A stretch of DNA of 64,000 nucleotides from CAXBDP01 sp963974465. GTDB taxonomy: Bacteria > Bacteroidota > Bacteroidia > Cytophagales > Cyclobacteriaceae. Location of the stretch: assembly GCA_049340005.1 (NCBI GenBank), contig JBMPIY010000009.1. One strand, 5' to 3'. Within the stretch, counting starts at the first letter, position 1. Each line of letters opens with the position of its first letter. The translations under genes and the position numbers were made by a program. This document shows positions 9,765 through 18,337 of the stretch, piece after piece. The notes below the pieces were generated by a model that had not been told where the DNA came from, made no database searches, and saw only the letters and a program-made list of their open reading frames with translations.

Positions 9765-9977
9765 TTAATGCTCTTCATCATACTTTTCTACTAGCTCAAC
9801 TAAAGAATCATAGTATTTTTGAAGATTTTGAATTGTGATATGTGGATCTGAATCATTAGGAATTGTCATTGGCATTTCATCTAAGTACTTTTCTAACTCA
9901 GGGTACTCGCTTCTAATCTCATTGGTTAGTTCTACAATTTTTGAATTGAGTTCCTTTTCTTTTTGGTCGTAGTTCAT
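9765..9977 (-). CDS. Small conserved-looking acidic protein, function unknown
   Basis: This is a 70-residue protein with no signal or membrane segment. The first 30 residues look like a charged amphipathic helix, followed by a Pro-rich turn and a second helix rich in Tyr/Leu/Glu. It resembles small hypothetical proteins common in Bacteroidota, but I cannot name a domain. The ATG start, clean stop and isolated position between a + strand and a - strand gene support it as a real gene. Confidence 0.6.
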   Translation of the reverse strand: MNYDQKEKELNSKIVELTNEIRSEYPELEKYLDEMPMTIPNDSDPHITIQNLQKYYDSLVELVEKYDEEH

Positions 9978-10090
9978 GATTTCTATTATTTATAATTATA
10001 AAGATCGGTAATATATTTACTCTCCTCTTTTAAACGAAAGCATTGCAAGCATGTTGTTAATTGATATCGTTTTGGGTATTCTAAAAAATA

Positions 10091-10122
10091 AAAAAGGAGG
10101 CCAACCCCTCAGCCCCCTTTTT
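10091..10122 (-). terminator. Terminator downstream of the phosphatase gene
   Basis: AAAAAGGAGGC and GCCCCCTTTTT form an 11-bp stem with one mismatch and a 10-nt loop. Both flanks are A/T rich, so it can work in either direction. It lies just past the 3' end of the leftward phosphatase gene. Confidence 0.65.
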
Positions 10123-10145
10123 ATTAAAATAATCCGACTGACTAT

Positions 10146-11504
10146 TTATTTATTACCTCCTGAGTAAATTTTATTGTAAGCAGCTTTTTGCTCTTCAGTG
10201 TAGCGTTCACGATAACTCGCTGGCAAAGTGGTTTTTTCAGGCCAATTGATTGCCTTATCTACAATCAGCTTTTTACCTCCTGCTTTCTTTATCATTTGAA
10301 AAGAGTCATAAAGCTCTCCCGTTGCAGTGTATGCATCAAAATGCAATTCATCTCCATCGATAGTAATCAATTGATACAATTGTACATTTGAAGCGGCTCT
10401 ATCCATCCATTTATCTGTTGTTAGGTCATACATTTTCGGCCCACTTACAGATACCACATACATCGTAGTGGCTTCTTCACTTTGTGCATTTACACCCATC
10501 GGGATATTGCTGCCACGTCCATAAGTATGATCATGACCTTGTAATACCAAATCAACATTATACTTATCGAAAATCGGCTTAAACACTTCTCTAAACTCAG
10601 GATTGTCTCTTCCTTCTTTCGATGAATATATTGGGTGGTGAAAAGTGATGATGATCCATTTCTTATCATTATTTGCTAATACATCTTCAAGCCATTCAGC
10701 TTGCACCATTCTTGAATTCTCATCCAGATTGATCATTTGTGAATTGAGCGAGATAAATTTAGCATCTTGATAATCCGTGTGAAAAACTGTTCCTTCATGA
10801 CCTGCGGGGCCATTCGTTGGGAAATTGAATGTAGCATTCCAATGATGATCCACAGTAAGTGTTCCAGCCTCATCTCTAAAATATTCGTGATTGCCTGGTG
10901 TAGCAATACTTGGGATCATAGCGTGAATAAAACCTCCCGCATGATGCCACTCACCCCATTCCTTATCGCTGTTGGATCTATTAATTAAATCACCTGCATG
11001 CAACATAAAAGCTGCTCTTGGCAGATCGATAAAGGCTTGGCGAATAACTCTTGACCACATAGATTTCACGTCATTTTGTGCATCACCAAAATAGATAAAT
11101 GAAAATGGCTCAACTTCTGAAGCTGCTGTTCTGAAATGAAACCACTCCGTCCATAATTCACCATGACCTACTCTATATGCATAGAGTTTCCCAGGCAACA
11201 AACCTGTGAAAGTGATATTATGGTAATGTGCTTGTACGGCTCCATCGTTATTTAAAATAGTTTTTGCAGTATGGCGCGTTGCATTTTTCGGAAACTCTGG
11301 CGATTCATCTGCCAGTACTATTTCTGCAAATGATTCGGTCACCTCAGTACTTGTGCGCCAAGTTACGGTTTGAGTCGTTTTTGGGTCTTCTGCCCAAGTA
11401 AGAACTACTCTATCAGGATACGTTTGGGGTAGAAATTCTTGTGCATGTACAAATTGTACACAGCCCAAAAATAAGATTAGTAATAATTGCTTTTTTAAAT
11501 TCAT
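10146..11504 (-). CDS. Exported purple acid phosphatase-like metallophosphoesterase
   Basis: This is a 452-residue protein with a Sec signal peptide (first ~21 residues, cut after FVHA). Residues 25-125 form a fibronectin-like Pur_ac_phosph_N domain. The catalytic metallophosphatase domain follows with all ligand blocks: YFGDAQND, LHAGDLI, GNHEY, ITFHHPIY and GHDHTYGRG. It should hydrolyse phosphate monoesters outside the cytoplasm using a dinuclear metal centre. It is the last gene of a leftward group behind an ECF sigma factor, FecR and a TonB receptor. The group is therefore predicted to import and break down a phosphorylated compound; that link is inference from position. Confidence 0.88.
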   Translation of the reverse strand: MNLKKQLLLILFLGCVQFVHAQEFLPQTYPDRVVLTWAEDPKTTQTVTWRTSTEVTESFAEIVLADESPEFPKNATRHTAKTILNNDGAVQAHYHNITFTGLLPGKLYAYRVGHGELWTEWFHFRTAASEVEPFSFIYFGDAQNDVKSMWSRVIRQAFIDLPRAAFMLHAGDLINRSNSDKEWGEWHHAGGFIHAMIPSIATPGNHEYFRDEAGTLTVDHHWNATFNFPTNGPAGHEGTVFHTDYQDAKFISLNSQMINLDENSRMVQAEWLEDVLANNDKKWIIITFHHPIYSSKEGRDNPEFREVFKPIFDKYNVDLVLQGHDHTYGRGSNIPMGVNAQSEEATTMYVVSVSGPKMYDLTTDKWMDRAASNVQLYQLITIDGDELHFDAYTATGELYDSFQMIKKAGGKKLIVDKAINWPEKTTLPASYRERYTEEQKAAYNKIYSGGNK

Positions 11505-11590
11505 TACAGTCTTTGTTTTAATAAAATCAATATAAAGAGATGTAAATGATTAAGCGTTGTTCCCTAATCATTTACATCTCATTTTTTTAC

Positions 11591-14500
11591 TTAGTAAGCA
11601 TTAAATCTAACTCCAATATTGCCCCAAGAAGAGTAATACATATCATCGAAAGGTTTGCCATCGCCAAATACTTCGGAGATAGGTGCATTAGTCAAGTTGC
11701 TAATACCCAAATAAATACTTAAGTTTTTTGATACACGCTGTGAAGCTGAGAAATCAAGCTGACTCCTACCCTTTTGCAAGATATCGTTTGCCTCTACATC
11801 AGCTAATTCTGTGGTGTATGTATCATAAAAATACATGGATAACCTACCAGAAAAGCCAAATTTCTCATAAGATAAGGAAACATTCCCTACATGAGGTCGC
11901 ATGTCTGGTAAGCGAACAGTGCGGGTGGAAGTAATACCTGGTACTTCAAACTCAGACTGCACATAAGTATAGTTTGCATATATTCCCAAGCCGTTAAGTA
12001 CACCTGGCAAGAAAGTCAATTGCTGCTGCCAAGCTACTTCAAAACCTTGAGCAGTAGCAGTCGCTCCATTTACAGTTTGATCAATTCTCCAGCCATCATA
12101 AATACCACCAACTCCAGTTGTTGATTGCTCATAAATATAATTCCTGATACTCTTGTGGAATACCCCGCCTGAAATCAAACCTACAGATTGAAAATAATGC
12201 TCGAATAGTAAATCATAATTAACTGACGTTGCTTGATCCAAGTTTGGATTTCCACGGTTTACTCTTCTATTTCTATTAAGAACTTCTTCCCATGGCACCA
12301 AATCATAATAACTAGGTCTTGCCAATGAACGAGTAACAGCCATTCTTACATTAGTATTTCCAGTTGGCGAATATTTCAAATTCAATGAAGGAAAAAATCC
12401 ATCGAAGGTTTTACTTGTATTCACTGGAATCGTATTTAGGTAATTTCCATCCTGATCAAAGTTCACTTGATTTCCTTGATAATCGAAACCTGTTTGCTCA
12501 TATCGAACACCAGTAATTGCTTCAAACTTGTTAAGCTTCAATTTAGTCATGATATATGCAGCACCTAAATATTCTGTGCCTTCGAAAGAATCTGGATCAG
12601 TATTTTGTCTGGTATAATTTTCATTATCCTTAAAAAGGCCAGGATTACGGTTTAAGTAATCTTCTAGCAATTCAGCTTCAGGGAAATTACCTAGTTGATA
12701 ATTGTTGTTGAAATGATCTAGTTTCTCATAGTCAGACAGATAATCTGAAAGAACAAAGTTGCCAGAGATCAAATCATGAAGGAAGTAGTTACGACTTCTA
12801 TCATTGTATTTATAACGGAATCTACCTCCCGCTTTTACTTCACCAATCGCATTTCCTATTTTATATCCTCTCTTGGCGTTTACTGTAAATTGACCATCAT
12901 GATCCAGAGACATATCATGTCTATTAATATATCTGTTTGTAGTATATTCACTTGGATCGAATGGGTCTTCTTGATCAAAATTGAATTGTGGTGCTCTCAT
13001 GTTAGAAAAGTCCATTTGAGCTGATAAGTTATTGCGAACGAAACTAGCTGCATAATAGATGGGCTGATCGTAATTCCCTCTTGAATAGGTCAAATCAAAA
13101 TCTAGATCGACTGCCGAAAGCGAAGTTTTACCACCTGCAGATATTACTGTTACATCACGATTATAATCTCTCCAGTTTCCTGCTTGAGTAATTCTAATGT
13201 TTTCGGCTTGTGTTGGGCTGCTATACGTTCCAATGTTATAGACTCTTTCTAATCTATTTTGAATTTCATAATAAATATTGCCTGTAGCACGAACATAGAA
13301 TGATGAAGTAGCATTTGGAAAATAATTCAACTCTGCATTAAGACCCACATTATCTCTTTTTATCATATAACCATCTGTATCTAGGCTAGAAAGCAATTGA
13401 TAATCTACACCGTCAAATGTGTAATCACGATAATTTTTCTCTACTTGATCTTCACCTCTCCAGCTTCTCAAATAGCTGGCTCCAACCAAAAATCCAATTT
13501 TGTCTTTACGTTTACCATAACTAAAACCTGCTTCATAATTTTGCTTATCTACCAAAGCATTGTAACCAACTGAAGCTCTAGCATCCAAAATCGTTTCATT
13601 TTTTGCAGGAGATTTTGTTACAATATTTACTGTTCCTCCCGTACCATCAGCATCTAAATCTGGAGTCAATGTTTTGATTACTTCAATAGATTCAATCGTA
13701 CTTGACAATACCCCATTCAAATCGGTATTACGACCACCGGCGTTTGTGGAAGGCATACGTGTTCCATTTACTGTAACAGAACTCAAATCTTGACTCAAAC
13801 CTCTAATGATCACATCACGGGGCAATCCGTAACTATAACTCACAGCCACACCAGGGACTCTTTGTAGAGATTCACCAATTGTCAAGTCAGGAAAACGCTC
13901 CATCTGCTCTTGCGACATTACATATTTGATGTTGTCAGCAGATTTCATTTTAGTAAGTGCTTTAGTTTCACCTTTTCTTATGCCCGTCACTGTAACACCA
14001 TCAAGCTCCGAAAATGTTGAAGCCATTCTGAACTCAACATTTACAGTACCATTGCCTATTACTTGTACAGTTTGCTCTTGGCTTTGGTAACCAACAAAAG
14101 TTGCTACCAAAGTAATTTGACCTTCGTCGATACCTGAAATTCTAAAACGACCGTTGATGTCGGATACTACTGCTTTGTTGGTTCCTTTAATACCAATGGT
14201 AGCGAATGCAAGTGCTTCATTTGATTGTTCATCGACTATAGTACCATTGATAAATCCTTTGGCCTCAGATGCAGGCTTTATCACTTTTACCTTTTCTACC
14301 TTTCGAAGCATAATTTGGTTTCCGCGGATAGAATAACTCAATTCCAAAGGAGTTAATATCTCTTCAAGAACTTCCTTTAACGTCTTCTTTTCAGCTTTAT
14401 AAGAAATTAATTTAGCATCATTTACATAATTTGTTGAGTAAACAAACATGATTGAAGCTTGTGCTTCCAAATTATTAAGAGCGGTTTTGAAAGCTACATT

Positions 14501-14647
14501 CTCTAGCTGAAGATTACATTCAGTTAAAAGTACTTCTTGTTTTGGGTTATTAGCAAAGCCCTTATTAAAGATGCCAACTAACATTAGTAATACCAGCAAA
14601 TAGTGCTTTAACACCATTGCTTTTGGTTTTAGTAAAACATTTTTCAT
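11591..14647 (-). CDS. TonB-dependent outer-membrane receptor with STN and carboxypeptidase-like N-terminal domains
   Basis: The protein has 1018 residues from the ATG at 14647. An upstream TTG at 14710 is rejected because it sits inside a strong hairpin. A signal peptide (about 1-32) precedes an STN domain (about 35-115), the part that contacts FecR in surface-signalling systems. A CarboxypepD_reg-like domain (GTIVDEQSNEALAFATIGI, about 130-210), the TonB plug and a large beta-barrel ending in NIGVRFNAY follow. The plug features FPDLTIGESLQRVPGV and DADGTGGTVNIVTK match the Caulobacter/Xanthomonas-type receptor subfamily. The ligand is unknown; the adjoining phosphatase hints at a phosphorylated substrate. 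Confidence 0.92.
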   Translation of the reverse strand: MKNVLLKPKAMVLKHYLLVLLMLVGIFNKGFANNPKQEVLLTECNLQLENVAFKTALNNLEAQASIMFVYSTNYVNDAKLISYKAEKKTLKEVLEEILTPLELSYSIRGNQIMLRKVEKVKVIKPASEAKGFINGTIVDEQSNEALAFATIGIKGTNKAVVSDINGRFRISGIDEGQITLVATFVGYQSQEQTVQVIGNGTVNVEFRMASTFSELDGVTVTGIRKGETKALTKMKSADNIKYVMSQEQMERFPDLTIGESLQRVPGVAVSYSYGLPRDVIIRGLSQDLSSVTVNGTRMPSTNAGGRNTDLNGVLSSTIESIEVIKTLTPDLDADGTGGTVNIVTKSPAKNETILDARASVGYNALVDKQNYEAGFSYGKRKDKIGFLVGASYLRSWRGEDQVEKNYRDYTFDGVDYQLLSSLDTDGYMIKRDNVGLNAELNYFPNATSSFYVRATGNIYYEIQNRLERVYNIGTYSSPTQAENIRITQAGNWRDYNRDVTVISAGGKTSLSAVDLDFDLTYSRGNYDQPIYYAASFVRNNLSAQMDFSNMRAPQFNFDQEDPFDPSEYTTNRYINRHDMSLDHDGQFTVNAKRGYKIGNAIGEVKAGGRFRYKYNDRSRNYFLHDLISGNFVLSDYLSDYEKLDHFNNNYQLGNFPEAELLEDYLNRNPGLFKDNENYTRQNTDPDSFEGTEYLGAAYIMTKLKLNKFEAITGVRYEQTGFDYQGNQVNFDQDGNYLNTIPVNTSKTFDGFFPSLNLKYSPTGNTNVRMAVTRSLARPSYYDLVPWEEVLNRNRRVNRGNPNLDQATSVNYDLLFEHYFQSVGLISGGVFHKSIRNYIYEQSTTGVGGIYDGWRIDQTVNGATATAQGFEVAWQQQLTFLPGVLNGLGIYANYTYVQSEFEVPGITSTRTVRLPDMRPHVGNVSLSYEKFGFSGRLSMYFYDTYTTELADVEANDILQKGRSQLDFSASQRVSKNLSIYLGISNLTNAPISEVFGDGKPFDDMYYSSWGNIGVRFNAY

Positions 14648-14706
14648 AGTTTTAAGAGATTTTGATTGATTGGTTTTTTTTAGAATTATTTGATCATCAA
14701 GATTTG

Positions 14707-14730
14707 CCAAGGATGTTGCCGCATCCTTGG
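14707..14730. promoter_or_regulatory. Hairpin between fecR-like and receptor genes
   Basis: CCAAGGATG and CATCCTTGG form a perfect 9-bp stem with loop TTGCCG. The T-run lies on the + strand side (an A-run in the leftward transcript), so it is not a standard terminator for the operon. It may cap or stabilise the receptor mRNA, or terminate antisense transcription. Confidence 0.6.
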
Positions 14731-14734
14731 TTTT

Positions 14735-15763
14735 TTATTTTTGTACACATTTGTTTCCACTAAAAGTTATTGTTCTCCCTTTCACCTCATAGGTCAGATT
14801 TAGAATTGTTGAAATGGCATCAAGAATTCCTGTAAGGGAATTATCCTTGAGCTTACCCGAAAGCTGACAAAGGCCAATTGCTGGGTCGGAAAATTGAATT
14901 TCAATTTCAAACCTAGACTCTAGCATTTGTGCAACCTCATTCAGCGTTTCATTTTCCAAGACCATGAAATTGTTGATCCATCCAAAGTATTTTTCAGGAT
15001 TGTTAATAATTGATTTTGATAAAACTCCCTCATCTTTATCAAAAGTCCCCTTTTCATTTGGTAGCAATTCCAGTTTCACGGTAGGCGATTCGTAGTTTTC
15101 GATCGAAACTTTACCAGTTCGTACAGTGACCTCTACAGCTTCCAGATCAGCATAAGACTTAATATTGAAACTTGTGCCTAATACCCTTGTAATCAATCCA
15201 TTAGACTCAATCACAAAAGGCCTCAACGAATCGGGTGTAACTTCAAAAAATGCCTCTCCGGAAAGTATTATTGTTCTCTCAGTTTCGGAAAATTGTTCAG
15301 GAAATTCAATGGTACTTAGTTCATTGAGCCAAACCTTTGAACCATCACCCAGCGTAATCAAAGATCGCTGCCACCTATGCGTAGATTTCGAAATAGTATT
15401 AGATGTAATCTCACCGACACCAAACCAAACCACAGAAACTGCCATTAACAGAATGAATGAAACAATACCTAATTGAATTCTTTTAGCAGAAAAAAGTCGC
15501 TTTTTGGGTTGGCGATTTTCAAATCTCTCTTTGCTCGAAATATTTACCTTTATTCTTGACCTAAGCTTTTGCTCTAACCTGTCTGAGTCAGTATTTGGCA
15601 AGGTGATATTAGCCTTACTCCATATATTCTTCAGGTCATTATAATGAGCCTGCTTTTGTGGATGCTGATTTAAGAATTCAATGAAAATAGATCTTTCGTT
15701 CTCATCCATCTCATCAGAAAAATCTCTAATACAACTCCTAATGAAACTATTATTATCGAGCAT
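14735..15763 (-). CDS. FecR-family anti-sigma factor
   Basis: This is a 342-residue protein with a cytosolic N-terminal domain (about 1-95), one membrane helix (around 100-120) and a periplasmic FecR domain. The FecR core reads ITLGDGSKVWLNELSTIEFP, then ILSGEAFFEV and RVLGTSFNIKSY. The C-terminal domain (about 265-342) resembles the STN fold that pairs with the receptor. It should hold the adjacent ECF sigma factor inactive until the TonB receptor signals ligand binding. The ATG at 15763 is used; the TTG six bases earlier is not needed. It lies 87 bp downstream of the sigma gene. Confidence 0.92.
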   Translation of the reverse strand: MLDNNSFIRSCIRDFSDEMDENERSIFIEFLNQHPQKQAHYNDLKNIWSKANITLPNTDSDRLEQKLRSRIKVNISSKERFENRQPKKRLFSAKRIQLGIVSFILLMAVSVVWFGVGEITSNTISKSTHRWQRSLITLGDGSKVWLNELSTIEFPEQFSETERTIILSGEAFFEVTPDSLRPFVIESNGLITRVLGTSFNIKSYADLEAVEVTVRTGKVSIENYESPTVKLELLPNEKGTFDKDEGVLSKSIINNPEKYFGWINNFMVLENETLNEVAQMLESRFEIEIQFSDPAIGLCQLSGKLKDNSLTGILDAISTILNLTYEVKGRTITFSGNKCVQK

Positions 15764-15850
15764 TATCAAGGTCTTTATTTCAAGACCGATTTCTGCAGGT
15801 TTACACGGGCTGTCTTACATCAACAAATCGTTAACTAATCGTGAACTCTA

Positions 15851-16405
15851 TTAATAAGATGATTTTTGACGCATGATCTTTTGAAGAAAAAGCAATGCGC
15901 TTGAAATATGATCTTCTACAGTTCTCGGAGATATTTCGAGTAGTTCTGAAATCTCTTTGTGTTTTAAGCCATCAATTCTAGAAAGCTTAAATACTAATCT
16001 TCGTCTTTCTGGTAATAGATCAAGAATATCCTCTAATTCCTTGTACTCCTCAGCTTGTATAAAATCATCTAAAGCAGAAGTTTCTGTTCCGCTAATATGA
16101 AAGGCATTCTCAATATCTACGTAATTGTGGCGGGAGGATTTTGCCAATTCATTGAGAGATCCATTTTTTACTGCTCGATACAAATAAGCTTTTGGATTGT
16201 CAATGGCTGAAAGCTTCGGGTTTTGCCAAATTCTAAAAAAAACATCCGAAACAACTTCCTCAGCCAATGGCAAATCTTTTCTTAGTAAAAAATAAGATAG
16301 TTCAATAAGTCGCTTCGAATATCGTCTAAATAACTGAAAATAAGCACTTTCGTCTTTATTGCTGATAAGCTGAAATAGTTCACTATCTGATAATTGCCTT
16401 TCCAT
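15851..16405 (-). CDS. ECF (sigma-70 family) RNA polymerase sigma factor
   Basis: This is a 184-residue protein of the FecI/RpoE-like Bacteroidota group. Sigma region 2 covers about residues 20-90 (YSKRLIELSYFLLRKDLPLAEEVVSD...FRIW). Region 4 has LPERRRLVFKLSRIDGLKHKEIS and a helix-turn-helix ISPRTVEDHISSAL (about 150-165). It heads the leftward group sigma - FecR - TonB receptor - phosphatase, which it probably transcribes. Confidence 0.94.
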   Translation of the reverse strand: MERQLSDSELFQLISNKDESAYFQLFRRYSKRLIELSYFLLRKDLPLAEEVVSDVFFRIWQNPKLSAIDNPKAYLYRAVKNGSLNELAKSSRHNYVDIENAFHISGTETSALDDFIQAEEYKELEDILDLLPERRRLVFKLSRIDGLKHKEISELLEISPRTVEDHISSALLFLQKIMRQKSSY

Positions 16406-16508
16406 TGTTTAAAGCTATGGAGAGAATTCTAGCTTTAATTCGACATCAGATTATCAAAATATTAACCTGTAGATAAAATGTTTAATTCGTACATTTAGTA
16501 GTTTAGAA

Positions 16509-16625
16509 ATGTCAAAAACAGATCAAAAACTTACGAAAAGGTTCAATTTCATTCAAAATATGAGTAATTTAATCCGAAATAGAATTGAGCAGGAAAATGC
16601 AGGAAAAGAAAAAGGAATGTCCTAA
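16509..16625 (+). CDS. Possible 38-residue basic peptide upstream of zinc-ribbon gene
   Basis: A short ATG-to-TAA frame encodes a Lys/Arg/Asn-rich, probably helical peptide beginning MSKTDQKLTKRFNFIQN. Its end overlaps the start of the next frame by 29 bp, an arrangement compatible with translational coupling. TACATTTA, close to the Bacteroidota -7 element, lies just upstream. Nothing else shows it is translated. Confidence 0.3.
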   Translation: MSKTDQKLTKRFNFIQNMSNLIRNRIEQENAGKEKGMS

Positions 16626-16758
16626 TTGTGCGATGCAAATAGATTCGAAAGCAAGACTTTGTCCCATTTGTGAATATGAATTTCCAAAGCAATCAGTTTG
16701 GATACAGGTAGTTGCTGTAATATTGATAATTGCTTTTTTACTCGTTTATATTTTATGA
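16597..16758 (+). CDS. Tiny zinc-ribbon protein with one C-terminal membrane helix
   Basis: This is a 53-residue protein. CPNC (Cys8, Cys11) and CPIC (Cys22, Cys25) form a CxxC-x10-CxxC zinc ribbon, followed by EYEF, then a single hydrophobic helix from about residue 34 to the C-terminus. Such tail-anchored ribbons resemble UPF0547-like proteins, with the zinc knuckle in the cytosol; function is unknown. It lies between the divergent sigma factor and the convergent Fic gene, on the strand opposite both. Confidence 0.72.
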   Translation: MQEKKKECPNCAMQIDSKARLCPICEYEFPKQSVWIQVVAVILIIAFLLVYIL

Positions 16759-16763
16759 AAAAA

Positions 16764-16792
16764 GGCAATCTGAATACAAAACTCAGATTGCC
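16764..16792 (-). terminator. Terminator shared by fic-like and zinc-ribbon genes
   Basis: GGCAATCTGA and TCAGATTGCC form a perfect 10-bp stem with a 9-nt loop. On the - strand it is followed by a T-run, as expected for a terminator of the leftward Fic gene. It also directly follows the + strand zinc-ribbon stop codon. Confidence 0.8.
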
Positions 16793-16797
16793 TAAAA

Positions 16798-17874
16798 TTA
16801 TCCTCCCGCCAATTCCAAATGCCTTTGCAGTGAGCTGGTAACTGCATCTATCACCAAATTATAGAAAGGCTCTGGATTGTTATTTACCTGCACATTTTCC
16901 AAGGCTTTATAGTATGTCATTCTAGAATCAAAATCGCCTTTCAAATTAGCAATGGTAAATCCATTTTTAAGCAAAAGCATATTCATTACCAAGCGAGATG
17001 TTCTACCATTTCCATCTACAAAGGGATGGATTGAAACCAAACGCTCGTGCATTTCAGCGGCTAACAACACGGGATGCAGAATGTGCTTTTGCTGCTGAAA
17101 ATGAAAGAAATAATCTTCCATAAGCTTTTCGAGCATGTAGGGTTGCGGCGGAACATGTTCACTACCAGAAATCCTCACAGGCACATTACGAAATTTACCA
17201 GCATTTTCTCTGTCAATCCCCTTCAGTACGAGAAAGTGAATTTCCATTAAGCTTCTTTTGCTAAAGGGCTCCTTTTTGAAAGACAACTCATCGATAAACT
17301 GAATAGCATCATTATGATTGACTGCCTCCAAATGCTCGCGCATAGATTTACCGGCAATTGTCAAACCTTCGTTTATAACCAAATGAGTTTCTTGCAATGT
17401 CATGGTATTGCCTTCAATCCGATTGCTCTCATATGTATATTCCACATTGAAATACTCCTTCATTTTGCTGATTTGCGTTGCATTCAAAGGTTTTGCATCC
17501 TTCCAGCGAAGCTTCAATTCATCCAAAATTTGAAGTTTATCTTCAATTGTAGATGAAATTTTGGGCAATATGAGTGCATTCTCACTTAATAGATATTCAG
17601 CTCTTGACTCGGCCAAGGCTAGTATTTCACTAGCATCTGGTTCGTATTTTACCAAATTTACTATTCGCTCTTCAAGCCACTTTTTGCGCAGTGCCTCAAA
17701 ATCAATTTCTAGTCCTAGACTTAATGATTTGATATTGGCTTCGGTAGGCATTCTATTTCCCTTCTCAAACTTTGAAATCAGAGCAGCATCTATCCGACTG
17801 ATCGCAGACAGCTCTCTTATCACTAAGCCTTTTGCTAGACGAAGTTCTTCCAAGAAGTTTCCAAGGGTTTTCAT
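16798..17874 (-). CDS. Fic-family AMPylase with N-terminal XRE helix-turn-helix
   Basis: This is a 358-residue protein. Residues 1-65 form an XRE/Cro-type helix-turn-helix (LGNFLEELRLAKGLVIRELS...ISKFEKGNRMP). The Fic domain carries the active-site motif HPFVDGNGRTSR with His283 as catalytic base. An upstream SNRIEGN fits the (S/T)xxxE(G/N) inhibitory helix that keeps class II Fic enzymes off. Fic enzymes transfer AMP (or another nucleotide part) to Ser/Thr/Tyr of target proteins. The HTH suggests the protein also binds DNA, perhaps its own promoter. No separate antitoxin gene is adjacent. Confidence 0.92.
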   Translation of the reverse strand: MKTLGNFLEELRLAKGLVIRELSAISRIDAALISKFEKGNRMPTEANIKSLSLGLEIDFEALRKKWLEERIVNLVKYEPDASEILALAESRAEYLLSENALILPKISSTIEDKLQILDELKLRWKDAKPLNATQISKMKEYFNVEYTYESNRIEGNTMTLQETHLVINEGLTIAGKSMREHLEAVNHNDAIQFIDELSFKKEPFSKRSLMEIHFLVLKGIDRENAGKFRNVPVRISGSEHVPPQPYMLEKLMEDYFFHFQQQKHILHPVLLAAEMHERLVSIHPFVDGNGRTSRLVMNMLLLKNGFTIANLKGDFDSRMTYYKALENVQVNNNPEPFYNLVIDAVTSSLQRHLELAGG

Positions 17875-17968
17875 TATTTAATTGACTTTTTATTTGTTGA
17901 CAAATTTAGTCAAAATTTCAGGTAAAAAAAATCATTAAGAAATCATTTTCATTTTCTACATTTGAACA

Positions 17969-18274
17969 TTGAAAATTTTCGCCATCATATGGTCTGTTTT
18001 CCTATTCTCGCTTGCTGCATATCCTTGTTGTGAGGAGCATGCCTGTAACGAAACGGAAACCGGTATAGAAATTCCGGTAAAAGAGCAACTCCCAATCAAT
18101 AGCCCTTGCTCTCCAATGCATAACTGCCATACGAGTATTGGATTTATATTTAACAATTCTCTCTCAGGAATTGAATCTAATTTTACCGAACTTTCATCGA
18201 CCATTACCCCGAAAATTCCAACACTTAAAACCTCCACTTTTTTAAAGACGATTTGGCAACCGCCACAGTACTAA
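17969..18274 (+). CDS. Small exported Cys/His-rich protein (DUF6660-like)
   Basis: This is a 101-residue protein with a signal peptide (about 1-18, SLAAYPCC) and a short mature part containing CCEEHAC and CSPMHNCHTSIGF. The Cys/His spacing suggests metal binding. Similar small proteins occur next to TonB receptors and heavy-metal efflux genes in Bacteroidota (resemblance from memory). No ATG is available near the signal peptide, so the TTG at 17969 is taken as start. A promoter-like TACATTTG at 17957-17964 is too close to be certain. The receptor gene starts 63 bp downstream and is probably co-transcribed. Confidence 0.65.
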   Translation: MKIFAIIWSVFLFSLAAYPCCEEHACNETETGIEIPVKEQLPINSPCSPMHNCHTSIGFIFNNSLSGIESNFTELSSTITPKIPTLKTSTFLKTIWQPPQY

Positions 18275-18337
18275 GAATTGCTCTATAATCTCAACTGAGA
18301 TTCATTCAATTTTTGTATTACCAAAATCTTCTTTTAA

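Noticed and set aside
14648..14710. Earlier TTG start for the large TonB receptor
   Set aside because: The TTG lies inside the hairpin and the extra residues precede a normal Lys-rich signal-peptide start at the ATG 14647.
17956..18237. Leftward reading frame opposite the Cys/His-rich exported protein
   Set aside because: No signal, domain or sensible start; the + frame has a signal peptide and paired Cys.
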